From: a candidate division CSSED10-310 bacterium | Lineage (GTDB): Bacteria > CSSED10-310 > JAFGDC01 | Direction: 5' to 3' | Assembly: GCA_016932295.1 (NCBI GenBank) | Contig: JAFGDC010000354.1 | Location: 1 to 21,358, forward strand | Length of the DNA: 21,358 nucleotides | Shown here: positions 14,294 to 21,358 of the stretch, one piece after another | Numbering within the stretch: the first letter of the stretch is position 1 | Layout of the letters: every line of letters begins with the position of its first letter | Notes under the pieces: model-generated | The model's database searches: none | Told to the model about the DNA's origin: nothing | The model's input: the letters and a program-made list of their open reading frames with translations, nothing else | Program-made: the position numbers and the translations under genes

Positions 14294-16132
14294 ATGTCAC
14301 CTCCGCAACTCATTCTGATTGTCGTGGTCGCCGTGCCGTTGGTGCTGGTGGGTCTGGATCGTCTGCGAATCGACCTGGCAGCGCTGCTCATGGCATCCGT
14401 GTTAGGCATCCTGCAGTATCTTGGCGTGGGTATACTCGGGACGGCCGGTAGTTCCGGCGAGGCGGCCAAGGCGATCGCAGGTTTCGGCCAGCCCGTTGTA
14501 TTGACGCTCATAAGTCTTTTCATCATTACCCGGGTGTTGGACCGGTCGGGTATCACTCGATGGATTGCCCGTTGGCTGCTTAAGATAGGTGGTCACTCCG
14601 AACGGTACCTCATAGCGCTGCTGGCGGCAACCACCGCCCTGCTGTCGCTGGTGATCAACAATCTTGCCGCCGGAGCACTGGTTCTGCCGAGCGCCATGGA
14701 GATCGCTCGTCGCACCGGGATCAAACCGAGCAAGCTGCTTATACCGGTTTCATTCGGGAGTTTGTTCGGCGGCGTGGCGACGTACTTCACCACGGCCAAC
14801 ATCATACTCAGTGATCTGCTTGCGGCAGCGAATCCACCTCAGCCGCCGTTGCATATCATGGCCTTCACGCCTACCGGCGGTCTCGTTGCCATGGCGGGTA
14901 TCGCCTTTCTCGCGCTGTTTGGTAAGCAGTTGCTGCCGGAGCGTGATCCCGCCCCCGAACAGATGATGGCCCGTCTTACCGGTAGTGATCTGGAGGAGTT
15001 CTATCAGTTGGGTGAACGCTTGTGGGAGATCCGGGTGTCGCCCGTTTCGCCCCTGGCCGGGAAGCGTCTGTCGGAAAGCGGCATAGGGGAGCGGTTCGGA
15101 TTGACGGTCATAGGTATCGTGAACGCGGAGCAGACCGTTTTCGCCCCTTCCCCGGATCAGGTCATTCAGCCGGATGATGTCCTGCTGATAGTTGGCCGTG
15201 AAGACCGAATCAGCGGGTTGGCTGAATTGGATCTGACGGTCTGTCGTGAGGGCGGGAACGGATACATCAGCAGGCGCGGCGCCCGGTTCATCGAAATTAT
15301 GCCATCACCGCATTCCCAGGCATTTGGTCGCAGCCTGCGCGATCTTGAATTCCGCAAGCAGTATCAGTTGACGGCGCTGGCTCTGTATCGTGGCGAACGC
15401 TGTTACCGCACCGACGTGGGAGGCATGCCCATCCAGTTGGGGGATGCCTTGTTGATGATAGGCCCGCGCACCGATCTGCCCCGTTTGCGGAACAACCCCA
15501 ATTTCATCGTTTTGGAACCCGGCCTCGGCGATCAGCCGGTGCAGCGCGGACCGGCTGCCTTGGCGATCGGCGTGCTCGCGGCGGCGATCACTTTGTCTGT
15601 TCTGGGTCTGCCCACCTACCTCACCATGACCGCCGGCGCGGTAGTCCTCATCCTGGCGGGCGTCCTGGACATGGAGGAAGTCTATCGATTCATCGACTGG
15701 CAGGTCATTGTGATGATCGCCGGCATGTATTCAGTCAGCCTGGCCATGGTCAACACCGATCTGGCCCAGACGATCGGCGCTGGTATCCTGCATGTCGTTA
15801 CGCCGCTCGGGCCGCTCGGTCTGGCTGGTGGCGCCTATCTGTTGGCGGCACTGTTCACGCAGGTGATAGGCGGCCAGGTCACCGCACTGGTCATCGGTCC
15901 CATCACCATCAGCGCGGCCCTGGCGCTGCACGCCAATCCGCACGCCATCGCCGTGGCCACGGCTATCGGCTGCTCGGCGGCGTTTTGTACGCCTTTCGCT
16001 CATCCCGTGAACGTCATGATGGTCGCACCGGCCAATTATCGATTCCGCGACTTCTTTCGTATAGGCTGGCGACTGACCATCGTGAATTTCATCATGCTGA
16101 TGATCGGCATGCTACTGTTCTGGAAATTCTGA
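14294..16132 (+). CDS. SLC13-family permease with two RCK_C (TrkA-C) domains
   Basis: 612 residues with GGAGG (14280-14284) 9 nt before ATG. The first transmembrane half (1-210) carries INNLAAGALVLP near 121-132, the Asn-rich hairpin motif of the DASS/SLC13 and ArsB-like superfamily. A cytoplasmic insertion (about 230-400) contains two RCK_C domains. The first runs LWEIRVSPVSPLAGKRLSES to DDVLLIVGRED, the second FIEIMPSP to QLGDALLMIGPRTDL. The second transmembrane half (420-612) carries GGQVTALVIGPITI near 526-539 and a CTPFAHPVN segment. This layout is typical of bacterial SLC13 permeases annotated as anion or dicarboxylate/sulfate symporters. The substrate is not readable; RCK_C domains usually sense ligands that gate transport. 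It is the third gene of the 11205-16132 operon. Complete, with no oddities. Confidence 0.85.
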   Translation: MSPPQLILIVVVAVPLVLVGLDRLRIDLAALLMASVLGILQYLGVGILGTAGSSGEAAKAIAGFGQPVVLTLISLFIITRVLDRSGITRWIARWLLKIGGHSERYLIALLAATTALLSLVINNLAAGALVLPSAMEIARRTGIKPSKLLIPVSFGSLFGGVATYFTTANIILSDLLAAANPPQPPLHIMAFTPTGGLVAMAGIAFLALFGKQLLPERDPAPEQMMARLTGSDLEEFYQLGERLWEIRVSPVSPLAGKRLSESGIGERFGLTVIGIVNAEQTVFAPSPDQVIQPDDVLLIVGREDRISGLAELDLTVCREGGNGYISRRGARFIEIMPSPHSQAFGRSLRDLEFRKQYQLTALALYRGERCYRTDVGGMPIQLGDALLMIGPRTDLPRLRNNPNFIVLEPGLGDQPVQRGPAALAIGVLAAAITLSVLGLPTYLTMTAGAVVLILAGVLDMEEVYRFIDWQVIVMIAGMYSVSLAMVNTDLAQTIGAGILHVVTPLGPLGLAGGAYLLAALFTQVIGGQVTALVIGPITISAALALHANPHAIAVATAIGCSAAFCTPFAHPVNVMMVAPANYRFRDFFRIGWRLTIVNFIMLMIGMLLFWKF

Positions 16133-16661
16133 TACATCAGCGGCAACGAAGACATGTCGATCAAGGGTCAAGTGAGAGGCGGTGGAAGACTCCTGCGCGA
16201 CGGCATGCACCCCTGGCAAGCGAGCGGTTATGAATGGGCTGATTTCGGATCGGAATTCTCCTCGGATTTTCAGCGTGAAGGAAGAACCCGACAGAATCGG
16301 CGGGTCCTCGTGTCCGATTATCCGGATGGCATGGATGCAGTCGCGCTGATTTCCGCGATCCATCGATCGGCAGAGGATAGTGGCGTGGGCAAGGAAGCCC
16401 TTGCCTCGAATAAGTGGTCTTCGCGGGTAGCGCAATGGATGTCGCCGCATGCCAGTCGAGGTTGCGGCGATAACGGGTTTGATCGTGTCGCCGGAAGAGC
16501 GATGACGGACCGAGCGTTCCTGGTTCGGCGGAGGCGATTTCCGCGGAGATCAAAAGGCGATGTGTTCAGGCAATGGACGCTGACAGATTTCGTATGATTC
16601 CATAGGGTCCTGATCGGGGTGGATTCACGTCCGCCGGGACTCCTGAAACCATGCCGAAAAA

Positions 16662-16690
16662 TTGACCTGGATTGCGCTGTTTTGTAGGCT
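16662..16690 (+). promoter_or_regulatory. Weak promoter candidate for the 16917 gene
   Basis: TTGACC (16662-16667, 5/6) is followed after 17 nt by TAGGCT (16685-16690, 3/6). The leader would be about 220 nt. The -10 match is poor, so this is tentative. Confidence 0.3.
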
Positions 16691-16901
16691 GATAGCGTAT
16701 CGTGTGTTTTTTCAGAATAATGGTTCTGGAAACCAATTGTTGATCGTTTGCTGGTGGGGCTGCACGCCACGGTACGGGGCAGAGTGAAATATAACTGGAA
16801 CGGGCTTGGGCGGAGGCGAAAAGGAACGATGGGATGAACGGGCACCTGGATCTGTTTCGAGATCTTCGGTGCATGGATTCGGGAGGTTCACAACACGAGT
16901 T

Positions 16902-16907
16902 GGAGGG
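16902..16907 (+). promoter_or_regulatory. Shine-Dalgarno GGAGGG for the 16917 gene
   Basis: GGAGGG lies 9 nt before ATG 16917. The frame is open back to 16806, but only this start yields a typical signal peptide (MKKTVWCIAIIVAVFQ). Confidence 0.75.
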
Positions 16908-16916
16908 AGAATCAAG

Positions 16917-17948
16917 ATGAAAAAAACAGTGTGGTGCATCGCGATTATAGTGGCTGTATTCCAGGCGGCGCCGACCTGGGCAGCGGCGGTGGTCCACCGG
17001 CTGCCGCCGCTGGTTGCCGATGCGCTGGCGGCTCACCCGGCGCCGGTGGCTCATGCCCGGGTGACCGATGCCGTCGCACCGGCCTGGATCAACATCATGA
17101 GCGAGGATTTCAACGGCGCCTGGCCCGGAGAGTGGTTCGTGAGTCCCATGGGCGGCGCGGATTGTTATTGGGGGGATGTCTCCTGTTTCTTCTATAACGA
17201 CACATGGAGCGCCCACTGCGCCGACGACGGCAGCATGTCCAGCTCCCAGGATTGTTTCGGATACGTGAACAACATGGAGACCTGGATGATCTACGGGCCG
17301 TTCAGTCTGGCAGATATGGTCGACGGCTACATGGATTTTTACTATTTCACCGAACTGGAGGATACGTACGACTCTTTCATCTACGGCATGTCCGTGGATG
17401 GCAACAGCTTCTACGGGAACGAGGTAACCATTGACACTCCCGACTGGACCTACGGTATGCTGAACTTTGGCTCGATCCCCGCGTACGGCAGCATGCTCGG
17501 CGCGCCTGAAGTGTGGATGGGTTTCGTGTTCAGATCCGATGCCAACGTGATCGAGGGGCAGGGCGTGTACGTCGATTACATCGATATCCAGGTGGAGATG
17601 TCCTCGGATGCGTATGTCCGGCTCAGCATGCCGGCATCGCAGTATTCGCCCGGCGACTGGTTTTATCTGAACACTACTTTCGCCAGCGCGGTGGCACTCA
17701 ACGCCGTCCCGCTTTTCGTGATTCTCGATGTGTACGGCAGTTACTACATGGGACCTTCGTTCACCGGATACGATAATTACCTGGTTGACTCCTGGAATTC
17801 ACCACAGACCTTCAATGTCCTCGATTTCACCTGGCCGTCCGGAGCCGGCTCCGCTTCAGGACTTCTCTTTCACTGCGCCTTGACCGACCCTGGTGTTAAT
17901 TTCCTCATCAGCAACCTGGAAACCAAGACCTTCGGCTTCTTCGAGTGA
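16917..17948 (+). CDS. Exported jelly-roll-like protein with shared C-terminal module
   Basis: 343 residues. The signal peptide (1-23) ends TWAAA. Residues 24-57 are Ala/Pro-rich. Residues 58-228 begin SEDFNGAWPGEWFVSP and include WSAHCADDG, YGPFSLADMVDGYMDFYYF and VYVDYIDIQV. This order (an exported 'EDF..G.WP..W' start, a 'W..H' segment, a 'gp.d.s' strand and a final 'DD...' strand) is typical of the immune-inhibitor-A/MAM-like jelly rolls often called choice-of-anchor J domains, which usually bind carbohydrate or assist proteases. No catalytic residues of a peptidase are visible. Residues 231-343 are the clearest copy of the shared module: RLSMPASQYSPGDWFYL, VILDVYGSYYMGPSF, FTWPSGAGSASGLLFHCALTDP and a terminal FGFFE. 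Acts outside the cytoplasm, probably at the cell surface. It is preceded by a long gap and followed by 287 bp, so it is probably monocistronic. Confidence 0.75.
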   Translation: MKKTVWCIAIIVAVFQAAPTWAAAVVHRLPPLVADALAAHPAPVAHARVTDAVAPAWINIMSEDFNGAWPGEWFVSPMGGADCYWGDVSCFFYNDTWSAHCADDGSMSSSQDCFGYVNNMETWMIYGPFSLADMVDGYMDFYYFTELEDTYDSFIYGMSVDGNSFYGNEVTIDTPDWTYGMLNFGSIPAYGSMLGAPEVWMGFVFRSDANVIEGQGVYVDYIDIQVEMSSDAYVRLSMPASQYSPGDWFYLNTTFASAVALNAVPLFVILDVYGSYYMGPSFTGYDNYLVDSWNSPQTFNVLDFTWPSGAGSASGLLFHCALTDPGVNFLISNLETKTFGFFE

Positions 17949-18033
17949 ACGACGGAAATGGACTGGATGCACCGGAACAGTTCCTGGTGGCGGGAAGCCA
18001 CGCGGCGTGCATGGGCCCGATGCCAGATGCGTA

Positions 18034-18062
18034 TTGCAACAACACTATCCGGTGGTTAGAAT
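18034..18062 (+). promoter_or_regulatory. Sigma70-type promoter candidate for the 18236 gene
   Basis: TTGCAA (18034-18039, 4/6) and TAGAAT (18057-18062, 5/6) are spaced by exactly 17 nt, in the 17949-18235 gap. The leader would be about 165 nt and would contain a small hairpin GTCCG-CGCA-CGGAC (18084-18097). Confidence 0.45.
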
Positions 18063-18224
18063 TACTCGTGATAAAAATGTGATGTCCGCGCACGGACGAG
18101 GGGCGCGGCGGTAGGCACGATGCAGCCTTCAGCCGGTCTTGTTTATTCAAGGGCGCAAACGGTGTTCCGCCGGGCCGTGCCGCATGAAGTGGGATGTGTG
18201 TGACCTGTCAAGGAGTGAGACTCC

Positions 18225-18231
18225 AGGGAGG
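18225..18231 (+). promoter_or_regulatory. Shine-Dalgarno AGGGAGG for the 18236 gene
   Basis: AGGGAGG lies 4 nt before ATG 18236. It selects this start over ATG 18194, which lacks a ribosome binding site and would put 14 residues before the signal peptide. Confidence 0.7.
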
Positions 18232-18235
18232 AACG

Positions 18236-21097
18236 ATGAAACGCGGAGATTGGTTCTGGTGGGTAACAGTTGCGATGATTCTTGTCATGGCGTTGGCGGC
18301 ACCCGAAGCGCGGGCAACCTACACGTTCCGGATACCTCATACGGTTGAGTTCACATGCGAGGAAGGAACAGGCGGGTACACCGGACACTGGGGACTGGGG
18401 GTCGTTTGGAATACCTTTGCAGGCGCCACCGGATATACCGTCATCTCCCATAACGGTGCTTACGGTGGTGGTCATGTGGGACCGGATGTGTCTCATTGGG
18501 GAATCGGCGGGGGAAGTCCGGTAGCGCCCGGCGGCTGCGCGGCCATCGAGGCATCGGTTAATATTGGGTGGTATCAGGATAATTATGAGCTCTGGGCGAC
18601 ATTCGATGAAGGCGGCAACCTGGAGCTGCACAAAACCGACAATATATACGGCGCGGCGCGGCCTGGCGACGAAGTGCGGTATTTTCTGATTTACAAGAAT
18701 ACCGGCCGTTATCCTTTGCTGGACTGCATAGTCGAGGAGAGTTGGCCCGTGTATATGCACTACGTGGCGGGAGGGAATCCCAATGGTTCCAATTCCGTCA
18801 CCTGGGATTTCGGCACCCTTCTGCCGGGTCACTGGCGGCAGGTGGAACTGGTGTTGCGCATCGATGAGGAACTGCCGCGCTCGATAACGGAGATTTTTAA
18901 CGTGGCGGTGGTGCATCCCGCGCCTTCGCCGGCGCCTACTCCAATGGCGACTCCTCCCAGCGGCACATCCATGACGGTGGGGTATGCGGTGGGATTCTGC
19001 GACAGCCTGCGCTGCAACGTGGTGTACGGCGATGCCGAGTGGATCGACAGACCCCTGTCTTCAACCTACGAACCACTGGCGCCGTACTACGTGGTGCGCG
19101 GTAATGACGAGGTGCGCCTCAACAGCGGGTACGCTTCCTTCAATCATACCGTTGCCACGGGAACCATACTGCTGCTCCAGGGCGGTTTCCGGCTGACCGA
19201 TTGTCGCGACCTGGAGGACGACGTACTGTCGGAGATCACCCTTTTCAATCCCAGTTCCTATGAGCAGGCAGTCTCCGGCATCATGAACCCGGACGAGCAC
19301 GTCAAGGTGGCGGGCCGGTTCCTGACGGTGGAGGTGAACAACGCCAGATACACGTTCACCGGTGAGACCGACCGTGAAACAGTGGCGGTGGAATCCGGTG
19401 TCGTCATCGTCGTGGATCCCGATGGCGATCGTCATGAACTGCATAATGGCGACGAGTTCACCTGGCCCGTCATCATCGGCGCATCGCCGCCGGACAACGG
19501 ACCGGTGCTGGTAGGTACCGATCCCCCTGATTTCGGATCGACTCATTTCAACAACGTGACGATCACCTACCAATTCGATCAGCCGGTGCTGGGACTCGGT
19601 ACGGACAGCAGTCTCTGCTTCGGTGAAACCTCCGGCATCTGGCAGTCCACGGGGACATTGGAGGACCTGTCCGCCGACGGTCGCATTAGCATGACCTGGA
19701 ATGCCGAGAATGACGCCGTGAGTATCTTCATCGCGAATCCGTCCCCCTGGCTGGGTGTCAGCTTCAGTGGCGGCATGACACTGGTGGTTACATTGCATCT
19801 CGTGGATGTCCAAGGTGCTGAAGCTACCACGAGCGCTGTCTATGAAACGATGTCCCTGTTTCTGGTGATGGCGTCTTCGTCGCTTGGCTGGGTCAACCAG
19901 GAATTTGAAAATTTTTCCTTCATCACACAGGCGAATAATTTGCTTCAGCCCGGTTGTTATTACTCATTTCGACAGCTTCCTGAATTACCTGCGCCGCTGC
20001 CGGAAGGCATGTATGCTGTAGGGCCTGCCTTCGAGTTCCAATTCGATGGCGACGTGCTGGATCATTATTGGCTGCAGTTGCGACCCACCACGGAATGCAC
20101 GATAACGGCCGCCGACATCGGCGGCGGCATTTTTAGTTGGGATGGCGCCAATTGGAATCTTCAGCGTGAAGGATTCGGATCTGCTTGGACCTGGACGGAA
20201 CCGCTTACCGATCCTCAGCAGGTGCTGGTGCTGGCCTCCTCATTCATCCGTCCGGAGGTGCCGGAGGTCCTGTCGGTGGAACCGGCACTCTTCAACGGTC
20301 CGGTCGGTCCCGAAACACCCATCAGCATCCGGGTGGCTGCCCGGTCGGGTATCCGCACCGCATTGGCGAATGTGATGATCAATGGTGTGAGGACCATGAC
20401 CTACGATCCCGCTACCGGCGAGGTGGGTGGTTGGGAGATGACGGCCGAGGATGGCGTGACGACGCTTACCTATATTCCGGCAACCGGCTGGCGGGAAGGT
20501 CAGATGGTGTACGGAAGCTACTACCTCCCCGCCGGCTTCGGATTGATTCCCGCGGAAGGAACCTTCGCCTTCCAGGTGGCATGGACGGACAATACCGACG
20601 GTGACGGCGACGATGTGCCCGATGCCTGGGAGGATGCCAATGAAATGGACTCGTCCCGCGACGACAGTAATGAAGATCCCGACGGTGATGATTTCCCCAA
20701 CTGGATAGAATTCATGTTCCTGAGCAGCCCGGCCACTTCGCTGTCATTGCCGGCGATCCCCGGAATAGATCTGTACAGCAACCAGGAATCATACTTCCGA
20801 GGCGACGATATGGTTTTCAAGGCAAGGGTGAGTAACGGACCGATGGAACTGCCGGTGGATCTGTACATCGTGGTCGAAATCCTCGGTGCGTACTATTGTT
20901 GGCCCGCTTTCACCACCGACTTGGCGCCGATGAGTTTCACCATGCCGGCCAACTTCACGGCAGACGTGGAACTGCTGGCGTACACCTGGGAAGAGGCGCC
21001 GGAAGTGTTGACCCTCACCTGGTACGGAGCCGTCCTCGATCCGGCGAGCCTGTACGTGTACAGCCTCGACACCCTGGCGGTGACCCTGGAAAGGTAA
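18236..21097 (+). CDS. Large exported multidomain protein: DUF11-like, FecR-like, Ca-binding and shared C-terminal module
   Basis: 953 residues. Signal peptide 1-27 (ends EARA). Residues 28-125 are Gly/His/Trp-rich and unrecognised. Residues 127-226 resemble a DUF11-type repeat: LELHKTD, RPGDEVRYFLIYKNTG, WDFGTLLPG, FNVAVV. A Pro/Thr linker (227-243) follows. Residues about 283-410 resemble a FecR-like domain: an opening DEVRLNSGYASF, a repeated strand set TVEVNNARYTFTGETDRETVAVESGVVIVV, and a closing LHNGDEFTW. In place of the usual inner-membrane helix it has a signal peptide, so it is not a classical anti-sigma factor. Ig-like beta regions (about 420-780) come next. An acidic stretch (about 785-826, DGDGDDVPDAW and DPDGDDFPNWIEF) matches the thrombospondin-3-like calcium-binding spacers common before C-terminal anchors. 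Residues 844-953 are a divergent copy of the shared module (YFRGDD, EILGAYYCWPAF, LTWYGAVLDP). Probably a surface protein; function unknown. Confidence 0.75.
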   Translation: MKRGDWFWWVTVAMILVMALAAPEARATYTFRIPHTVEFTCEEGTGGYTGHWGLGVVWNTFAGATGYTVISHNGAYGGGHVGPDVSHWGIGGGSPVAPGGCAAIEASVNIGWYQDNYELWATFDEGGNLELHKTDNIYGAARPGDEVRYFLIYKNTGRYPLLDCIVEESWPVYMHYVAGGNPNGSNSVTWDFGTLLPGHWRQVELVLRIDEELPRSITEIFNVAVVHPAPSPAPTPMATPPSGTSMTVGYAVGFCDSLRCNVVYGDAEWIDRPLSSTYEPLAPYYVVRGNDEVRLNSGYASFNHTVATGTILLLQGGFRLTDCRDLEDDVLSEITLFNPSSYEQAVSGIMNPDEHVKVAGRFLTVEVNNARYTFTGETDRETVAVESGVVIVVDPDGDRHELHNGDEFTWPVIIGASPPDNGPVLVGTDPPDFGSTHFNNVTITYQFDQPVLGLGTDSSLCFGETSGIWQSTGTLEDLSADGRISMTWNAENDAVSIFIANPSPWLGVSFSGGMTLVVTLHLVDVQGAEATTSAVYETMSLFLVMASSSLGWVNQEFENFSFITQANNLLQPGCYYSFRQLPELPAPLPEGMYAVGPAFEFQFDGDVLDHYWLQLRPTTECTITAADIGGGIFSWDGANWNLQREGFGSAWTWTEPLTDPQQVLVLASSFIRPEVPEVLSVEPALFNGPVGPETPISIRVAARSGIRTALANVMINGVRTMTYDPATGEVGGWEMTAEDGVTTLTYIPATGWREGQMVYGSYYLPAGFGLIPAEGTFAFQVAWTDNTDGDGDDVPDAWEDANEMDSSRDDSNEDPDGDDFPNWIEFMFLSSPATSLSLPAIPGIDLYSNQESYFRGDDMVFKARVSNGPMELPVDLYIVVEILGAYYCWPAFTTDLAPMSFTMPANFTADVELLAYTWEEAPEVLTLTWYGAVLDPASLYVYSLDTLAVTLER

Positions 21098-21149
21098 CCG
21101 CGGCGCCGCTCACGGAACGGAAGAATCGGGATCTTTCATCCTGACGGCC

Positions 21150-21358
21150 TCATTCATGCCAGCCAAAGGTAAATGACCCTATCCCGCCAACCACCTCCGA
21201 CATGGCATGGTTGGTCATGGCGGCGTACCAGGTGATCCCGGTCGCGGCCCCCGCCCCCTCGGGCCAATAGAATTGCGGCACCACGGGTATGCTCGTTTCC
21301 CCCGGATAGAAGTCCTCGAGATAGTAATCGAACAGACTGAAGCCTGGGGCGCACAAGT
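21150..21358 (-). CDS. C-terminal end of an exported protein carrying the shared module (5' truncated)
   Basis: On the minus strand the frame enters from the right edge and stops at TGA 21152-21150; 69 residues are visible. They begin LCAPGFSLFDYY and continue FYWPEGAGAATGITWYAAMTN and SFTFGWHE. These match the second half of the module in the genes at 3545 and 16917: the '.AP.F' end of the central strand, the 'F.WP.GAG.A.G' segment, the aromatic strand and the final FGW.E. So this is the end of a sixth exported protein of the window. It converges on the 18236 gene with 52 bp between stops; the gap holds a short palindrome (GCGGCGCCGC, around 21100) but no obvious terminator. The rest of the protein lies outside the window. 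Confidence 0.75.
   Translation of the reverse strand, partial: LCAPGFSLFDYYLEDFYPGETSIPVVPQFYWPEGAGAATGITWYAAMTNHAMSEVVGGIGSFTFGWHE

Larger units (their letters stand above)
16133..16916. other. Long intergenic region with small hairpins
   Basis: A 784-bp gap after the permease gene. An imperfect hairpin at 16286-16305 (ACCCGAC, loop AGAATC, GGCGGGT) may end the operon transcript; it has no T-run. A perfect hairpin GGCAAGG-AAGC-CCTTGCC lies at 16388-16405. A frame of 147 codons at 16154-16597 has no ribosome binding site, is Arg-rich and overlaps equally long minus-strand frames, so I do not call it. A weak promoter is noted at 16662-16690. GC content and codon bias look relaxed, as in decayed sequence. 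Confidence 0.5.

Noticed and set aside
16154..16597. Possible 147-residue protein after the permease gene
   Set aside because: No ribosome binding site, Arg-rich composition without domains, and long overlapping frames on the other strand; treated as noncoding.

Overview
The window looks like chromosomal DNA of an uncultured, GC-rich, Gram-negative bacterium with a large secretome. It carries a CptA/EptC-type phosphoethanolamine transferase, which normally acts on lipopolysaccharide, and many exported multidomain proteins with Thr/Pro-rich linkers and signal peptides. No rRNA, intact tRNA, CRISPR array, phage gene or transposase was seen. I cannot name the phylum from sequence alone; the style (Thr-Pro linkers, GGGI beta-helix repeats, FGE-like domains) is common in metagenome-assembled candidate phyla.

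Layout on the plus strand unless noted. 1-183: tail of an unknown gene. 184-847: noncoding stretch with a 105-bp tandem repeat carrying paired hairpins. 848-3388: CptA-like phosphoethanolamine transferase fused to a C-terminal GDPD/FAM151-like domain. 3545-4708: secreted GH16-like glycosidase. 5071-6183: stand-alone PD-(D/E)XK nuclease-like protein with a good promoter of its own. 6658-6687: strong hairpin. 6714-10565 (minus): giant right-handed beta-helix protein with a cysteine ladder, Met-rich loops, a Thr-Pro linker and an IPTL-like C-terminal sorting tail. 11205-16132: apparent operon of an exported IPT/TIG + FGE-like protein, a small membrane protein translationally coupled to it, and an SLC13-type permease with two RCK_C domains. 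16917-17948 and 18236-21097: two further exported proteins. 21150-21358 (minus): C-terminal piece of another exported protein.

The unifying feature is a module of about 110 residues found in five proteins of the window (genes at 3545, 11205, 16917, 18236 and 21150 minus). Its hallmarks are a 'MP..xFSPGD' opening, a central 'LDVYGSYYF.P' strand, a 'F.WP.GAG.A.GL.WYAAL' segment and a 'FGW.E'-like end. It is attached to unrelated partners (GH16, FGE-like, jelly-roll-like, FecR-like), four times at the C-terminus and once at the N-terminus. I do not recognise it as a named family. The best guess is a surface-attachment, sorting or binding module of this lineage. The second highlight is the fusion of a lipid-modifying transferase with a phosphodiesterase-fold domain.

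Most start codons were chosen from Shine-Dalgarno matches and signal peptides, and so lie downstream of the longest possible reading frame.
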